A program made the position numbers and the translations under genes. Positions 1 to 7,842 of a DNA stretch of 24,961 bases are shown here, piece by piece (position 1 is the first letter of the stretch; the number at the start of each line of letters is the position of its first letter). The notes under the pieces are model-generated. The model was not told the DNA's origin. It did not search any database and saw only the letters and a list, made by a program, of their open reading frames with translations. The DNA comes from an uncultured Collinsella sp. (lineage in GTDB: Bacteria; Actinomycetota; Coriobacteriia; Coriobacteriales; Coriobacteriaceae): positions 1 to 24,961 of the forward strand of contig CABUTN010000029.1 of the NCBI GenBank assembly GCA_902494565.1, written 5' to 3'.

Positions 1-42
1 CGAGCGGTTAAAAGCGGCCACGGAATTTAAACGGCTGAAAAA

Positions 43-68
43 GGGGCATCGACCTGCGCCGATGCCCC
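43..68 (-). terminator. Second (tandem) intrinsic terminator after the VanZ-like gene
   Basis: The 9-bp stem GGGGCATCG/CGATGCCCC (43-51 with 60-68) is followed on the minus strand by five T residues (38-42). It has no T-run on the plus strand, so it works for leftward transcription only. It lies about 30 nt beyond the stronger hairpin at 97-148, which makes it a back-up terminator for the same unit. Confidence 0.6.
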
Positions 69-96
69 CAACATGGACACACATTTTGTCCTATAA

Positions 97-148
97 GCCA
101 AAAAGGCCGCCTAGGACCAAACAATACGTCCTAGGCGGCCTTTTTGGC
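97..148. terminator. Perfect 21-bp bidirectional terminator that contains the VanZ stop codon
   Basis: Positions 97-117 and 128-148 are exact inverted repeats (21 bp, 10-nt loop). Each arm has a run of five A or T at its outer part, so the hairpin has terminator form on both strands. The TAG stop of the VanZ-like gene (131-133) and its last codons lie inside the upstream arm, so coding sequence and terminator overlap. Confidence 0.85.
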
Positions 149-580
149 GCACATCAGCGACCGTAAGAGATATCGGAGCACAACGCCCGTTGCCGCTCCA
201 CAGCAGTCGATCATCACATCGGTGATCATGCCGGCGCGTCCCGGCACAAAGAGCTGAATCGTCTCGTCGATCGAGGGAATCAGCAGCAGGAACACCGCCG
301 TGGGCAGCAGCACGTCAAAGGTGCGCCGTCCCTCAAAATCAAAGGCGTGCGTTGCCAGGATGCCGAGCACCATATACTCGGTAAAATGCGCGCACTTGCG
401 AACAACAAAGTTGGTCACCCATTCATATGGAAGTCCCACGCCGTGCAGGAAACCGCGGATAGCTTCCATAACCGTTAGGCTCAGCGAGCCCGACCCCGAG
501 CCGGGAACCAGCGAATTGCCCCAGATCAAGAGCGCCATCAGGCAGGTTACAACCGCCCATTTTCGATTGATCTTAACCAT
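131..580 (-). CDS. VanZ-like family membrane protein
   Basis: A 149-residue integral membrane protein of the VanZ-like family. Visible family motifs are RKCAHFTEY (61-69), DETIQLFVPGR (105-115) and DVMIDCCG (121-128), set between hydrophobic segments at about 9-25, 70-80, 90-104 and 122-140. In this family the His/Glu and Asp/Glu-Q-PGR motifs sit near the membrane face; VanZ gives low-level teicoplanin resistance, but most family members have no known role and resistance should not be assumed here. Length is normal for the family. The ATG at 580 follows GGAGG in the tail of the preceding gene, only 7 nt after that gene's stop, so the two are almost certainly co-transcribed. The last codons and stop lie inside the terminator hairpin at 97-148. 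Confidence 0.85.
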   Translation of the reverse strand: MVKINRKWAVVTCLMALLIWGNSLVPGSGSGSLSLTVMEAIRGFLHGVGLPYEWVTNFVVRKCAHFTEYMVLGILATHAFDFEGRRTFDVLLPTAVFLLLIPSIDETIQLFVPGRAGMITDVMIDCCGAATGVVLRYLLRSLMCAKKAA

Positions 581-587
581 GCAGAAG

Positions 588-1988
588 TTATGCCTCCGCG
601 CGGAGCGGCGCGAAGCTGGCGGTACCGCCCTCGATAACGCTCAGGTAGGCACGGCCCGTACGCTTGGCGGTAGAGGACTGCAGGCGCTCGATCTCTTCCT
701 CGAGGATCTGATTGACGCGCTCGTGACGACGGTTTTCCATAATGCCGGCGGCAATAGCCTCGGCCCGCTCGATGCTCTCGCGCGAGATACGGGCAGTATC
801 CTCGGGGAACACAGCGCTGTGACGGCCGACATAGGCGGGGGCAGCAGGCTGAGAGGCAGCGACGGGAGCGGGGGCTGCAACAGGAGCGGGCTCGTCAATC
901 TCATCCAGAATCGCGGTGGCGGCGGCCCACATGTCCTCGTGGCCCGAGTAATCGGCCATGGGGACATCAACCTCGAGCGAGGCGTCCGGAAGGTCGCCGG
1001 TGTCGATGCGATCTTGGGCATCAATCGATGCGGTGATGGCCGCAGGCTCATCGAGGTCATCGAGATCGATGTCCGCGGCACCGGAGATGATAGGCATGCT
1101 GGCAAGGTTTGTATTGTACGGCGCAGCCTCAGCCGCCTGCTGCTGGGCAGGAGCGCCCCAAAGCGAGCTCTCGGCGGCACGGCGGGCGGCAACGGCCTCC
1201 TCGTCCGCGGTCATGGCTTCATCAACGTACGAATTATCGGCAGAAGCGTTCGTGCCCGCCGAGGTAGCGCTGTAGGCGTTATTGGATGCCGCGTTGGCAA
1301 CGAGTGCCACGAAAGCCGCCGTGCTGCCCGCAGGGGCGGCCTGGGAGCCCGATACGGCACGCGCCGCGGCGGCGATGTCGTCGCGATTGAAGGAGCCGGT
1401 CTGCCCGCCGTTGGTGAGCTCGTCGATGGCGACTTGATAGACGTCGCGCGAGTGTGCAGGGTCGCAGCTCACCGGCGAATCGTCGTCGAGCATACTGTCG
1501 ATCATGGACCAAGCCTCGGCCTCGTCCATAGCATCTGCGGCTCGAGCGATGGTAGGGACACCATCATCGGCATGACGGCGCTGGAACGCACCAGTCAGGC
1601 CGGAAAGGAATGCCGAGGTAGACTGCTCCGCCTGAGCCTGAGAAGCAGAAGCCGCAGCGTAAGGAGTCGCATCCTGCTGCTGAGCTGGAATCGAGGCGGT
1701 CTTGAACTCGCTTTGATGCTGATTGAGATTGGCGGCACCGCCCATGGCATCGGGCTGGAACAGACGCTCTTCACGCTGCGCACGGTACTCGGAGATACCC
1801 AGCGAGGCGGCATAGATACCAACGCCCGTCACTGCGCCCACGGCGAAGGGAACCGCACCCGCCACGACCGTCTCGTTCACAGACGAAAACGGCAGCGTCG
1901 CGGCATACATAACCACGGGAGCGGCAAGGCCGATCCCGCACGAAAGTCCGGCAAGGACTGCTCGTTGTGTTGCATCAGAAGAAGCCAT
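588..1988 (-). CDS. Unknown protein: two N-terminal membrane segments and a long Ala-rich acidic tail
   Basis: I do not recognise this 466-residue protein. Two hydrophobic segments (about 10-31 and 41-63) form an N-terminal hairpin, followed by a basic stretch (YRAQREER) and roughly 300 residues rich in Ala, Asp, Ser and Glu, probably disordered and cytoplasmic. The last ~75 residues look ordered: a charged helix (SRESIERAEAIAAGI, then ENRRHERVNQILEEEIERLQ) and a final SVIEGGTASFAPLRAEA. I chose the ATG at 1988 because GGGGAG lies just upstream; a TTG nine codons earlier is open but has no ribosome site. It forms an operon with the VanZ-like gene. The long plus-strand reading frame across the same DNA is a shadow caused by high GC. 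A membrane-anchored scaffold is one possibility, but that is a guess. Confidence 0.75.
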   Translation of the reverse strand: MASSDATQRAVLAGLSCGIGLAAPVVMYAATLPFSSVNETVVAGAVPFAVGAVTGVGIYAASLGISEYRAQREERLFQPDAMGGAANLNQHQSEFKTASIPAQQQDATPYAAASASQAQAEQSTSAFLSGLTGAFQRRHADDGVPTIARAADAMDEAEAWSMIDSMLDDDSPVSCDPAHSRDVYQVAIDELTNGGQTGSFNRDDIAAAARAVSGSQAAPAGSTAAFVALVANAASNNAYSATSAGTNASADNSYVDEAMTADEEAVAARRAAESSLWGAPAQQQAAEAAPYNTNLASMPIISGAADIDLDDLDEPAAITASIDAQDRIDTGDLPDASLEVDVPMADYSGHEDMWAAATAILDEIDEPAPVAAPAPVAASQPAAPAYVGRHSAVFPEDTARISRESIERAEAIAAGIMENRRHERVNQILEEEIERLQSSTAKRTGRAYLSVIEGGTASFAPLRAEA

Positions 1989-2231
1989 GAGCTCTCCCCA
2001 TCTTCCAGCACCCAAATCGCATCATTCAGTTGGCTGCGCGAGAGAAGATGAAGCGGGGCTATGCCCCAAAGCAACGGTATATGGTTCGTTTCATCTGCGT
2101 TTTCCGTCGCGAAGCTTAAAAGCTATTATGCGAAACCGCCCCGTCGATTGCAAGCGACGATGTCGGATTGAAACGGGAAACCTGCTGCTCGTCGGTCTTA
2201 TGGTTAAAAATAAGCGCGGAGCGACGATATG
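1989..2231. other. Upstream region of the unknown two-TM gene
   Basis: This ~240-nt stretch between the unknown gene and the rho terminator should carry the leftward promoter of the two-gene operon. I see AT-rich patches (about 2080-2150 and 2190-2225) and a small hairpin GGGG-CTATG-CCCC at 2056-2068, but no convincing -35/-10 pair and no gene. Confidence 0.4.
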
Positions 2232-2263
2232 AAAAAGGGCCGAGGCTCAAAGCCCCGACCCTT
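2232..2263 (-). terminator. Intrinsic terminator of rho
   Basis: A 10-bp GC-rich stem with two G-T pairs (2237-2246 with 2252-2261, 5-nt loop) is followed on the minus strand by TTTTT (2232-2236). It lies 40 nt past the rho stop codon. The gene for the factor of Rho-dependent termination thus ends with a Rho-independent terminator. Confidence 0.8.
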
Positions 2264-2301
2264 TATCGAATTGATGACTATCGCTGCGCGTGGATGACAA
2301 C

Positions 2302-4857
2302 CTAGAACGTCTGCTCGTAGTCGCTGTGCTTTTTGGCCGAACGCACCAGGAACTCTTGGTTGGTGTTGGTGCCCTTAAGACCCTTGATAAACGATGCGGC
2401 TGCGCGCTCGGTGTTGTTCATGCCGGCAAGAATGCGACGCAGGCCAAAGACAAACGGACGCATCTGCTCGTCGACCAACAGGTCCTCATTACGCGTACCG
2501 GAGGCAACGGGGTCGATAGCCGGGAAGATGCGGCGGTCGGCCAGGTCGCGGTCGAGCTTAAGTTCCATGTTGCCGGTGCCCTTGAACTCCTCGAAGATGA
2601 CCTCGTCCATCTTGGAACCGGTGTCGATGAGGGCAGAGGCCAGGATGGTGAGCGAGCCACCGTTCTCGATATTGCGGGCTGCGCCCAGGAAGCGCTTGGG
2701 CGGATACAGTGCCGCCGAATCGACGCCGCCCGAAAGGATGCGGCCTGAGGCGGGCGCCGCCAAGTTGTAGGCGCGGGCAAGACGCGTGATGGAGTCGAGC
2801 ACCACCACAACATCGCCGCCCAGCTCCACGATGCGTTTTGCGCGCTCGATGACGAGCTCTGCCACGCGAGTGTGGTTGTCGGCGGGCATATCGAAGGTCG
2901 ACGCCACAACCTCGCCCTTGATGGAACGCTGCATATCGGTGACCTCTTCGGGGCGCTCGTCGACGAGCAGGCAGATGAGGTGCACCTCGGGGTTGTTAAT
3001 CGAGATAGACTGGCAGATCTTCTTGAGGATCGTGGTCTTGCCGGCCTTGGGCGGGGACACGATCAGGCCACGCTGACCCTTGCCGATCGGCGACACGATG
3101 TCGATGGCGCGACCGGTAATGGAGTCCTTGCCGTGCTCCATGCGCAGCGGCTCGTTGGGATAGACCGGGGTGAGGTCGCCGAACTTAGGACGGTTGCGAA
3201 TCTGCTCAGGGTCCAGACCGTTGACGGTCGTGATTTTGGCGAGGCCGGCGCGCTTGTCGCCGCCGCGCGAAGGACGAAGCGAGCCCTCGATGACGTCGCC
3301 CGTGCGCAGACGCGCGGAGCGGATGAGGTAGGCGGGCACGAAGGCGTCGTCGTTGGACTTCATGTAGCCATGGGCATGGATGATACCGGAGCTGTCCGGA
3401 CGAATCTGCAGGATGCCCTTGATGTCGCGGAAGCCCTCGGCCTTCGCGGCGGTGACGTAGATCTCCTCGACGAGCTCGGCTTTCTTCTTGCCGGTCGTCT
3501 CAATCTCGAACTCCTTGGCCTTCTCGCGCAGCTCGGCGACCTTCATGGCCGCGAGCTCCTCGCGCGAAAGCGTGGGCTCGGTGGGAGCGGCATTACGCTC
3601 CTTGTTGCGCTGCTTGCGATCGCGCTGGCGGTTGCGGCGGTCGTTGTTGCGCTCGTCCTTGCGCTCGTTGCGCTCGTCGTTGCGCTTGTGCTGGCGACGG
3701 TTGGGGCGAGCGCCGTCTTCGGCCTCGGCGGGCGCGGCGCCATCGGTTGCGGCGGCATCGGCGTTAGCCGCAGTATCATCGCTGGCCTCGGCCTTGGAAT
3801 CGCCCTGCAGCTCGGCCTCGGCCTGCTGCTCGGACGCCTTGGCCTTAGCGGACTTCTTACGACCGCGCTTGGGATTCTCGGACGCAGACTGTTCGACGTC
3901 TTGGGGCTCGGCGGCATCAGTCGATGCATCGGCGGTCGTCTCGGCGGAATCCTCGGACGCACCCTTCTTGGCAGTCTTGGCCTTGGACGTGCGCTTAGCA
4001 GCAGTACGATGGCTGCGACCAGGACGGACGTCGGCGGGCTCGACATCGGCGGGAGCGGCCTCGGAAGTCGTAGCATCCTGGACGGGTGCATCGGCAGCGG
4101 TTGCAGACTCGGCGGTCGCCGCAGCATCCCGAGCAGCTGCGGCTGCGGCTGCAGCCTTCTCTGCCTCGACGAAGGCCTTGGGCTTGCGGCCGCGACGGTG
4201 CGGGCGCAAAGCCGGATCGACAACGGGAACTTCGCTGGCCTCGACAGGCGCGGCGGGCTCAGCAGGCGATGCGCCCTCCCCTGCCGCGGAACGGACCGAA
4301 GCCTCAGTGAGCTCGGGGGTTGCCTGTTCAGCAACCTGCTCGGCCTTAACAGCCGTGCGACGGCGTGTGCGCGTTGCCGGCTTCTCGGTCGGCTGGTCGG
4401 CGGCAGGCGTCTCGGGCACAGACGGAGCTGCGAGCTCGGTCAGAGCCGCGGCCTCGCGCTCGGCAGCACGACGGCGGGCGCGCACCACCTGAGCCTCGCT
4501 AATCTGAGCCAACGCACGTGCCTGCGCGACCTCATCGGAAATCGACGCCGAGGAGTCAGCCGCAACGGTGCGCTTGGCGCGCGTCGTGCGCGTGGTGCGG
4601 CGCTTGGGCTTGGCGACCTCCTCGCCGTCAGCGGCAGACTTGGCCGTGCGGCGCGTACGCTTGGGCTTTGCCGGAGCAGCCTCCTCACCAGTTGCAGGCA
4701 CGGCCTTCTCAGCCGCTACAGGCGTAGGCGTCGAAGCAGCCTTAGGCGTCTCAGGAGCCGAGACTTGCGCGGGCGCCGCAACCTGGTCCGACGCAACCGG
4801 TGCAGCGGGAGCGGCCTGCGTCGTCGTTATTTCGTTTTCTTGCTGTTGATCAGACAC
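2302..4857 (-). CDS. rho: Transcription termination factor Rho with a ~430-residue N-terminal extension
   Basis: Rho is the hexameric RNA-dependent ATPase/helicase that ends transcription. The C-terminal half is textbook: Rho_N helical domain from about 430 (LSREELAAMKVAELREKAKE), a cold-shock-like RNA-binding domain (GILQIRPDSSGIIHAHGY), Walker A SPPKAGKTT (601-609), Walker B VVVVLDS with Asp688, and the R-loop region GTGNMELKLDRDLADRR. At 851 residues it is about twice E. coli Rho (419). The extra N-terminus is low complexity: alternating Ala/Glu/Pro-rich and KRTRR/KPKRRTTR basic patches, ending in a very basic Arg/Asn/Lys/Asp run (about 395-425). Long N-terminal inserts of this kind are known in actinobacterial Rho such as Micrococcus luteus, where they help termination on structured GC-rich RNA. 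The start is GTG at 4857 with a weak ribosome site, so the exact N-terminus is uncertain. Minus strand, single-gene unit with its own promoter and terminator. Confidence 0.97.
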   Translation of the reverse strand: MSDQQQENEITTTQAAPAAPVASDQVAAPAQVSAPETPKAASTPTPVAAEKAVPATGEEAAPAKPKRTRRTAKSAADGEEVAKPKRRTTRTTRAKRTVAADSSASISDEVAQARALAQISEAQVVRARRRAAEREAAALTELAAPSVPETPAADQPTEKPATRTRRRTAVKAEQVAEQATPELTEASVRSAAGEGASPAEPAAPVEASEVPVVDPALRPHRRGRKPKAFVEAEKAAAAAAAARDAAATAESATAADAPVQDATTSEAAPADVEPADVRPGRSHRTAAKRTSKAKTAKKGASEDSAETTADASTDAAEPQDVEQSASENPKRGRKKSAKAKASEQQAEAELQGDSKAEASDDTAANADAAATDGAAPAEAEDGARPNRRQHKRNDERNERKDERNNDRRNRQRDRKQRNKERNAAPTEPTLSREELAAMKVAELREKAKEFEIETTGKKKAELVEEIYVTAAKAEGFRDIKGILQIRPDSSGIIHAHGYMKSNDDAFVPAYLIRSARLRTGDVIEGSLRPSRGGDKRAGLAKITTVNGLDPEQIRNRPKFGDLTPVYPNEPLRMEHGKDSITGRAIDIVSPIGKGQRGLIVSPPKAGKTTILKKICQSISINNPEVHLICLLVDERPEEVTDMQRSIKGEVVASTFDMPADNHTRVAELVIERAKRIVELGGDVVVVLDSITRLARAYNLAAPASGRILSGGVDSAALYPPKRFLGAARNIENGGSLTILASALIDTGSKMDEVIFEEFKGTGNMELKLDRDLADRRIFPAIDPVASGTRNEDLLVDEQMRPFVFGLRRILAGMNNTERAAASFIKGLKGTNTNQEFLVRSAKKHSDYEQTF

Positions 4858-5001
4858 AGTGTTTGCTCAACTTTCTTTTCAAGCCCTGTGATCACATGCT
4901 CCCTGCATAAACCTTCAGGGCGGCTAAACAGTCTAGCTCCGTCAAATACCGACGGACATCATTGATCTGTATCGAGATATTTGCGTCATATACGCAGCGT
5001 T

Positions 5002-5029
5002 AGTGTAACACAACCGCCGCCACCTGCAA
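5002..5029 (-). promoter_or_regulatory. Candidate rho promoter
   Basis: Reading leftward, TTGCAG (5029-5024), a 16-nt spacer and TACACT (5007-5002) form a plausible sigma-A promoter. It would give a leader of about 140 nt before the GTG start. Rho genes are often autoregulated through their leader; nothing in this leader proves that here. Confidence 0.4.
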
Positions 5030-5031
5030 CT

Positions 5032-5078
5032 TAGTCATTGGGGACGTTCTTAAACGACTAGTCAAAAGGGACACTCTT
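5032..5078. repeat. Family C repeat, copy 1: two GGGAC cores 27 nt apart
   Basis: Two 20-nt direct repeats, 5032-5051 and 5059-5078, match at 15 of 20 positions and start exactly 27 nt apart. Both begin TAGTCA, contain GGGAC and end TCTT. Read on the minus strand the pair has the form GAGTGTCCC-18 nt-GAACGTCCC, the same form and spacing as the copy at 13211-13258, although the sequence after each core differs between the two copies. Confidence 0.6.
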
Positions 5079-5184
5079 CCCCTAAGGCGCCTTGAAATGA
5101 AGCGAATAGGGATCAAATCCTTGGCGTCGGGATTCGCCGCGCCACGAATCGCGCCCATCTACTTCGTTTACCCCCGAGCCCCTG

Positions 5185-5257
5185 ACCATACCCTTGTTTT
5201 TTCAAAAACAACGAGTCTGCTACCTGCGGTTTTAATATCGTACTTTTCGGCATGGTT
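5185..5257. repeat. Diverged direct repeat R1 (pairs with 5411-5483)
   Basis: Aligned without gaps to 5411-5483 it matches at 51 of 73 positions (70%). Shared blocks are ACCATACCC, CTACCTGC-GTTTT and CATGGT. On the minus strand both copies happen to start with ATG and stay open, but the two translations agree at only 11 of 23 residues and neither has a ribosome site, so a DNA or RNA element is more likely than a peptide. Confidence 0.55.
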
Positions 5258-5410
5258 CGGGATATGCGTCCAAACGTAGGAGATGAGCCCAATTCGTGGC
5301 GGACGGTATCCCGCCACCCCTCCTCGAGACAAAAATGATCCGTTTTCCTCCGTCCCAAGGGACAATTTTCAAAACTATGCCAGATTACGGGGCCCGAATG
5401 ATGCAAACCA

Positions 5411-5483
5411 ACCATACCCTGCATTTTCAAGAAACAATAAACCGTCTACCTGCAGTTTTATTTTCACTGCTTTCGCCATGGTC
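5411..5483. repeat. Diverged direct repeat R2 (pairs with 5185-5257)
   Basis: Second copy of the 73-nt element, in the same orientation and 226 nt away from the first. It lies about 85 nt beyond the argS terminator. No inverted ends or target duplication are evident. Confidence 0.55.
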
Positions 5484-5566
5484 GCTAGGCAGCGATTCAG
5501 CCCCGTAAAGCGGTATAGTTGCTTTTTTGTAGCATTTTCCAACACGCCCAAAAGCCCCGCCAAACG

Positions 5567-5600
5567 AAAAAAGCCCGACCTCCGCATGGAGATCGGGCTT
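5567..5600 (-). terminator. Intrinsic terminator of argS
   Basis: The stem AAGCCCGACCTCC (5571-5583) pairs with GGAGATCGGGCTT (5588-5600), with one G-T or A-C imperfection and a 4-nt loop. On the minus strand it is followed by a run of T. It lies 46 nt past the argS stop. Confidence 0.85.
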
Positions 5601-5646
5601 ATAGGGCTCAGCAAAGCCGAACCTACACGGTCAAATGACTCGATGA

Positions 5647-7500
5647 TTACATCTGCTCGGGCGCGGAAACGCCAACGAGGGTGAGCACCAGGGCGAGCGT
5701 CACACGGACGGCATCGCAAGCGGCCAGACGGGCACGCGAAAGCTCGGGGTCGACGGGACGGCCCTCGCTCGGCAGCACCTGACAGGCAGCGTAGAAGCTG
5801 TGGAAGTCGCCGGCGAGTTCCTCAGCAAAGTGCGTCAGACGGAACGGGGCGCGGTCGCGAGCGCAGCTGGCGATGAGGTCGGTGAGCTCGTTGAGCTTGC
5901 GCGAAAGGGCGAGCTCGGTCGGGTCGGTCAGCAGCGAGTAATCGACGTTCTCACCGATGGCCTTGGCGGCGACGGCCTTCATGCCCATCTCGTCAGCCTG
6001 CTCGGGCGTAACGTCGGCGGCACGGCGCAGGATGGAGCACACGCGGGCGTGAGCATACTGCACGTAATAGACCGGGTTGGAGTTGTCGCGCTTCTTAACG
6101 GCCTCAATATCGAAGTCGACCATCTGGTTGGAGCTCTTGGAGATGAGCGTGTAGCGGGCGGCGTCGGAACCGACCTCGTCGACGAGCTCCTGCAGGGTCA
6201 CCATGGTGCCCTTGCGCTTGGACATACGGACGGGCTTGCCGTTGCGCAGCAGGTTGACGAGCTGGCCCAGCAGAACCTCAAACTTGCCGGGATAGCCAAG
6301 AGCGTCGCAGACGCAGCGGACGCGCTCGATGTAGCCGTGGTGGTCGGCACCCCAGATGTCGATGACGTGGTCGACGCGCTGGAACTTATCCCAGTGATAG
6401 GCAACGTCGGAGGCGAAGTAGGTGTACTCGCCGTCGGACTTGATCAGGACGCGGTCCTTGTCATCGCCCAGGTCGGTGGAGCGGAACCACAGGGCGCCGT
6501 CCTTGGTGTAGAGGTAGCCCATCTTGTCGAGCTTCTCAAAAGCGCGGTCGACGGCGGAGGTGCCGGCGGTCTCGCCCTCGGTGTCCTTCACGTACAGCGA
6601 ACGCTCGGAGTACCAACGATCGAAGTCGCAATTGACGGCGTGGCAGAGGTCGCGCATGTTGTCGACCATCTTCACATAGCCGCGCTCGCGGAAGCTCTCC
6701 ATGCGCTCCTGCGGATCGGCGTTGACCCACTTGTCGCCGTCGGTGCGCCAGAACTCGGCAGCCTCGTCGATGATGTAGTCGCCGCCGTAGGAGTCCTTGC
6801 CCAGAGTCTCGGCAAAGTTGTCCTGATACGGATGGGTCTCGGGGTGCTCGTCGTTCTCGTCGGCAACAAAGGCGTCGCGGTCGGCGATCAGCAGCTTGTG
6901 AGCCTCGTCGATATCCACGCCCTGCTTGGCGATGATGTCGGCAAGCTGCATATAGCGCGTGCTGATGGAGTTGCCGAAGGTGTTCATCTGAGAGCCGTGG
7001 TCGTTGATGTAAAACTCACGCTGGATGTCGTAACCGGCGTGGTCCATAACACGGCAGAGCGAGTCGCCCAGCGCGGCCCAGCGGCCGTGGCCGATGTGCA
7101 TGGGGCCGACGGGGTTAGCGGAAACGAACTCGACCTGGGTCTTCAGGCCACCACCGACGTTGGACTTAGCGAAGTCCATACCCTTCTCGCGAGCCTCGCC
7201 AAAGATGGCATTCTTGACGGCAACGGAGAGGTAAAAGTTGATGAAGCCGGGGCCTGCGATCTCGACCTTCTCGATCGCGGGGTCCTCGGGCATATGGGCA
7301 ACGATGGCCTCGGCGATCTTGCGCGGGGCGCAGTGGGCCAGCTTGGCGGACTTCAGGGCCATGGTAGAGGTCCACTCGCCATGAGAAGTGTCAGCCGGTC
7401 GCTCGATAGCGCAATCGTCAAGTTCAAATGCGGAAAGGTCGCCGGCCTCCTGGGCCGCAGCAAGCGCAGCGCGTACTAGCTCTTCAATCTTCTCGGGCAT
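5647..7500 (-). CDS. argS: Arginine--tRNA ligase
   Basis: Class I aminoacyl-tRNA synthetase that charges tRNA-Arg with arginine in the cytoplasm. The 617-residue protein has the N-terminal Add-1 domain, the signature ANPVGPMHIGHG with HIGH at 135-138, a KMSKS-like MSKRKG (426-431), and a C-terminal DALR anticodon-binding domain beginning around YVQYAHARVCSILRRA and ending with the usual short hydrophobic-Met tail. Length is within the family range. I use the ATG at 7500 because AAGGAGGATCT precedes it; an in-frame extension to 7569 has no ribosome site. It is monocistronic, ends in the terminator at 5567-5600, and is divergent from the CarD-family gene across a 342-nt control region. Confidence 0.97.
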   Translation of the reverse strand: MPEKIEELVRAALAAAQEAGDLSAFELDDCAIERPADTSHGEWTSTMALKSAKLAHCAPRKIAEAIVAHMPEDPAIEKVEIAGPGFINFYLSVAVKNAIFGEAREKGMDFAKSNVGGGLKTQVEFVSANPVGPMHIGHGRWAALGDSLCRVMDHAGYDIQREFYINDHGSQMNTFGNSISTRYMQLADIIAKQGVDIDEAHKLLIADRDAFVADENDEHPETHPYQDNFAETLGKDSYGGDYIIDEAAEFWRTDGDKWVNADPQERMESFRERGYVKMVDNMRDLCHAVNCDFDRWYSERSLYVKDTEGETAGTSAVDRAFEKLDKMGYLYTKDGALWFRSTDLGDDKDRVLIKSDGEYTYFASDVAYHWDKFQRVDHVIDIWGADHHGYIERVRCVCDALGYPGKFEVLLGQLVNLLRNGKPVRMSKRKGTMVTLQELVDEVGSDAARYTLISKSSNQMVDFDIEAVKKRDNSNPVYYVQYAHARVCSILRRAADVTPEQADEMGMKAVAAKAIGENVDYSLLTDPTELALSRKLNELTDLIASCARDRAPFRLTHFAEELAGDFHSFYAACQVLPSEGRPVDPELSRARLAACDAVRVTLALVLTLVGVSAPEQM

Positions 7501-7842
7501 AGATCCTCCTTGTGTTAAAGCCCCCGAGCTCTTGGTCACTCGTAGGGCAAAAGCCAGAGTTTGTAGCACTCTATCACAAGCGGTAGCTACTATCGCAGGG
7601 TAAAGCTAATAGATATTGCATATGCACAAAAATGACTACAGCTTGTATGGAGTCACTCAAAGATGCCGGTCTGCCTGCAGATTATGCAGGCGTTGAAAAT
7701 GCATAAAGGTGTGAATGAGCTGCGTCTGTTATCGAATACTCTTACCTATCAGAGTTGTGTGCTTTTCCTGCATAAAGTACGGGTTTGCGCACGTCAGCGT
7801 GTTATTCTAGACATACGTAAATTCGTATAAGTTGGAGGTAGC
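7501..7842. promoter_or_regulatory. Divergent control region between argS and carD
   Basis: This 342-nt region must hold promoters for both genes. It contains four TGCATA-type words: the palindrome TGCATATGCA (7617-7626), TTATGCA (7682-7688), and TGCATAAAG twice (7700-7708 and 7769-7777). It also has a perfect inverted repeat GCCTGCA-GATTA-TGCAGGC (7673-7691) and a small one, ATACG/CGTAT (7813-7817, 7824-7828), just upstream of carD. I could not fix a clear -35/-10 pair. Operator function for any of these is inference. Confidence 0.45.

Larger units (their letters stand above)
5079..5566. other. Gene-free stretch with decayed repeats between rho and argS
   Basis: I find no supportable gene between the rho start and the argS stop. 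The stretch contains the 12-mer CCCTAAGGCGCC (5080-5091, also at 17857-17867), two diverged 73-nt direct repeats (5185-5257, 5411-5483), a 7-bp hairpin GTGGCGG/CCGCCAC (5296-5302, 5311-5317) and the palindrome GTCCC-AA-GGGAC (5352-5363). Short frames of 60-130 codons cross it on both strands, but none has a ribosome site or a recognisable product. Confidence 0.55.

Noticed and set aside
300..2051. Plus-strand frame of 583 codons
   Set aside because: It lies over the unknown two-TM gene and the VanZ gene; the product is Arg/Gly-rich without recognisable domains, typical of a high-GC antisense shadow.
2872..4965. Plus-strand frame of 697 codons antisense to rho
   Set aside because: The minus-strand frame is unmistakably Rho; the plus frame gives Leu/Gly/Arg-rich low-complexity sequence caused by the Ala/Arg codons of the Rho extension.
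5032..5078. Start of a CRISPR array
   Set aside because: There are only two imperfect repeat units with a 7-nt spacer and no cas genes; the same twin structure recurs alone at 13211.
5113..5719. Two small minus-strand proteins made from repeats R1 and R2
   Set aside because: Both frames start at similar ATGs, but no ribosome site is present, the translations agree less than the DNA, and the reading frames differ in extent.
5800..7479. Plus-strand frame of 559 codons antisense to argS
   Set aside because: ArgS motifs on the minus strand explain the DNA; the antisense product is Val/Leu/Gly/His-rich without domains.
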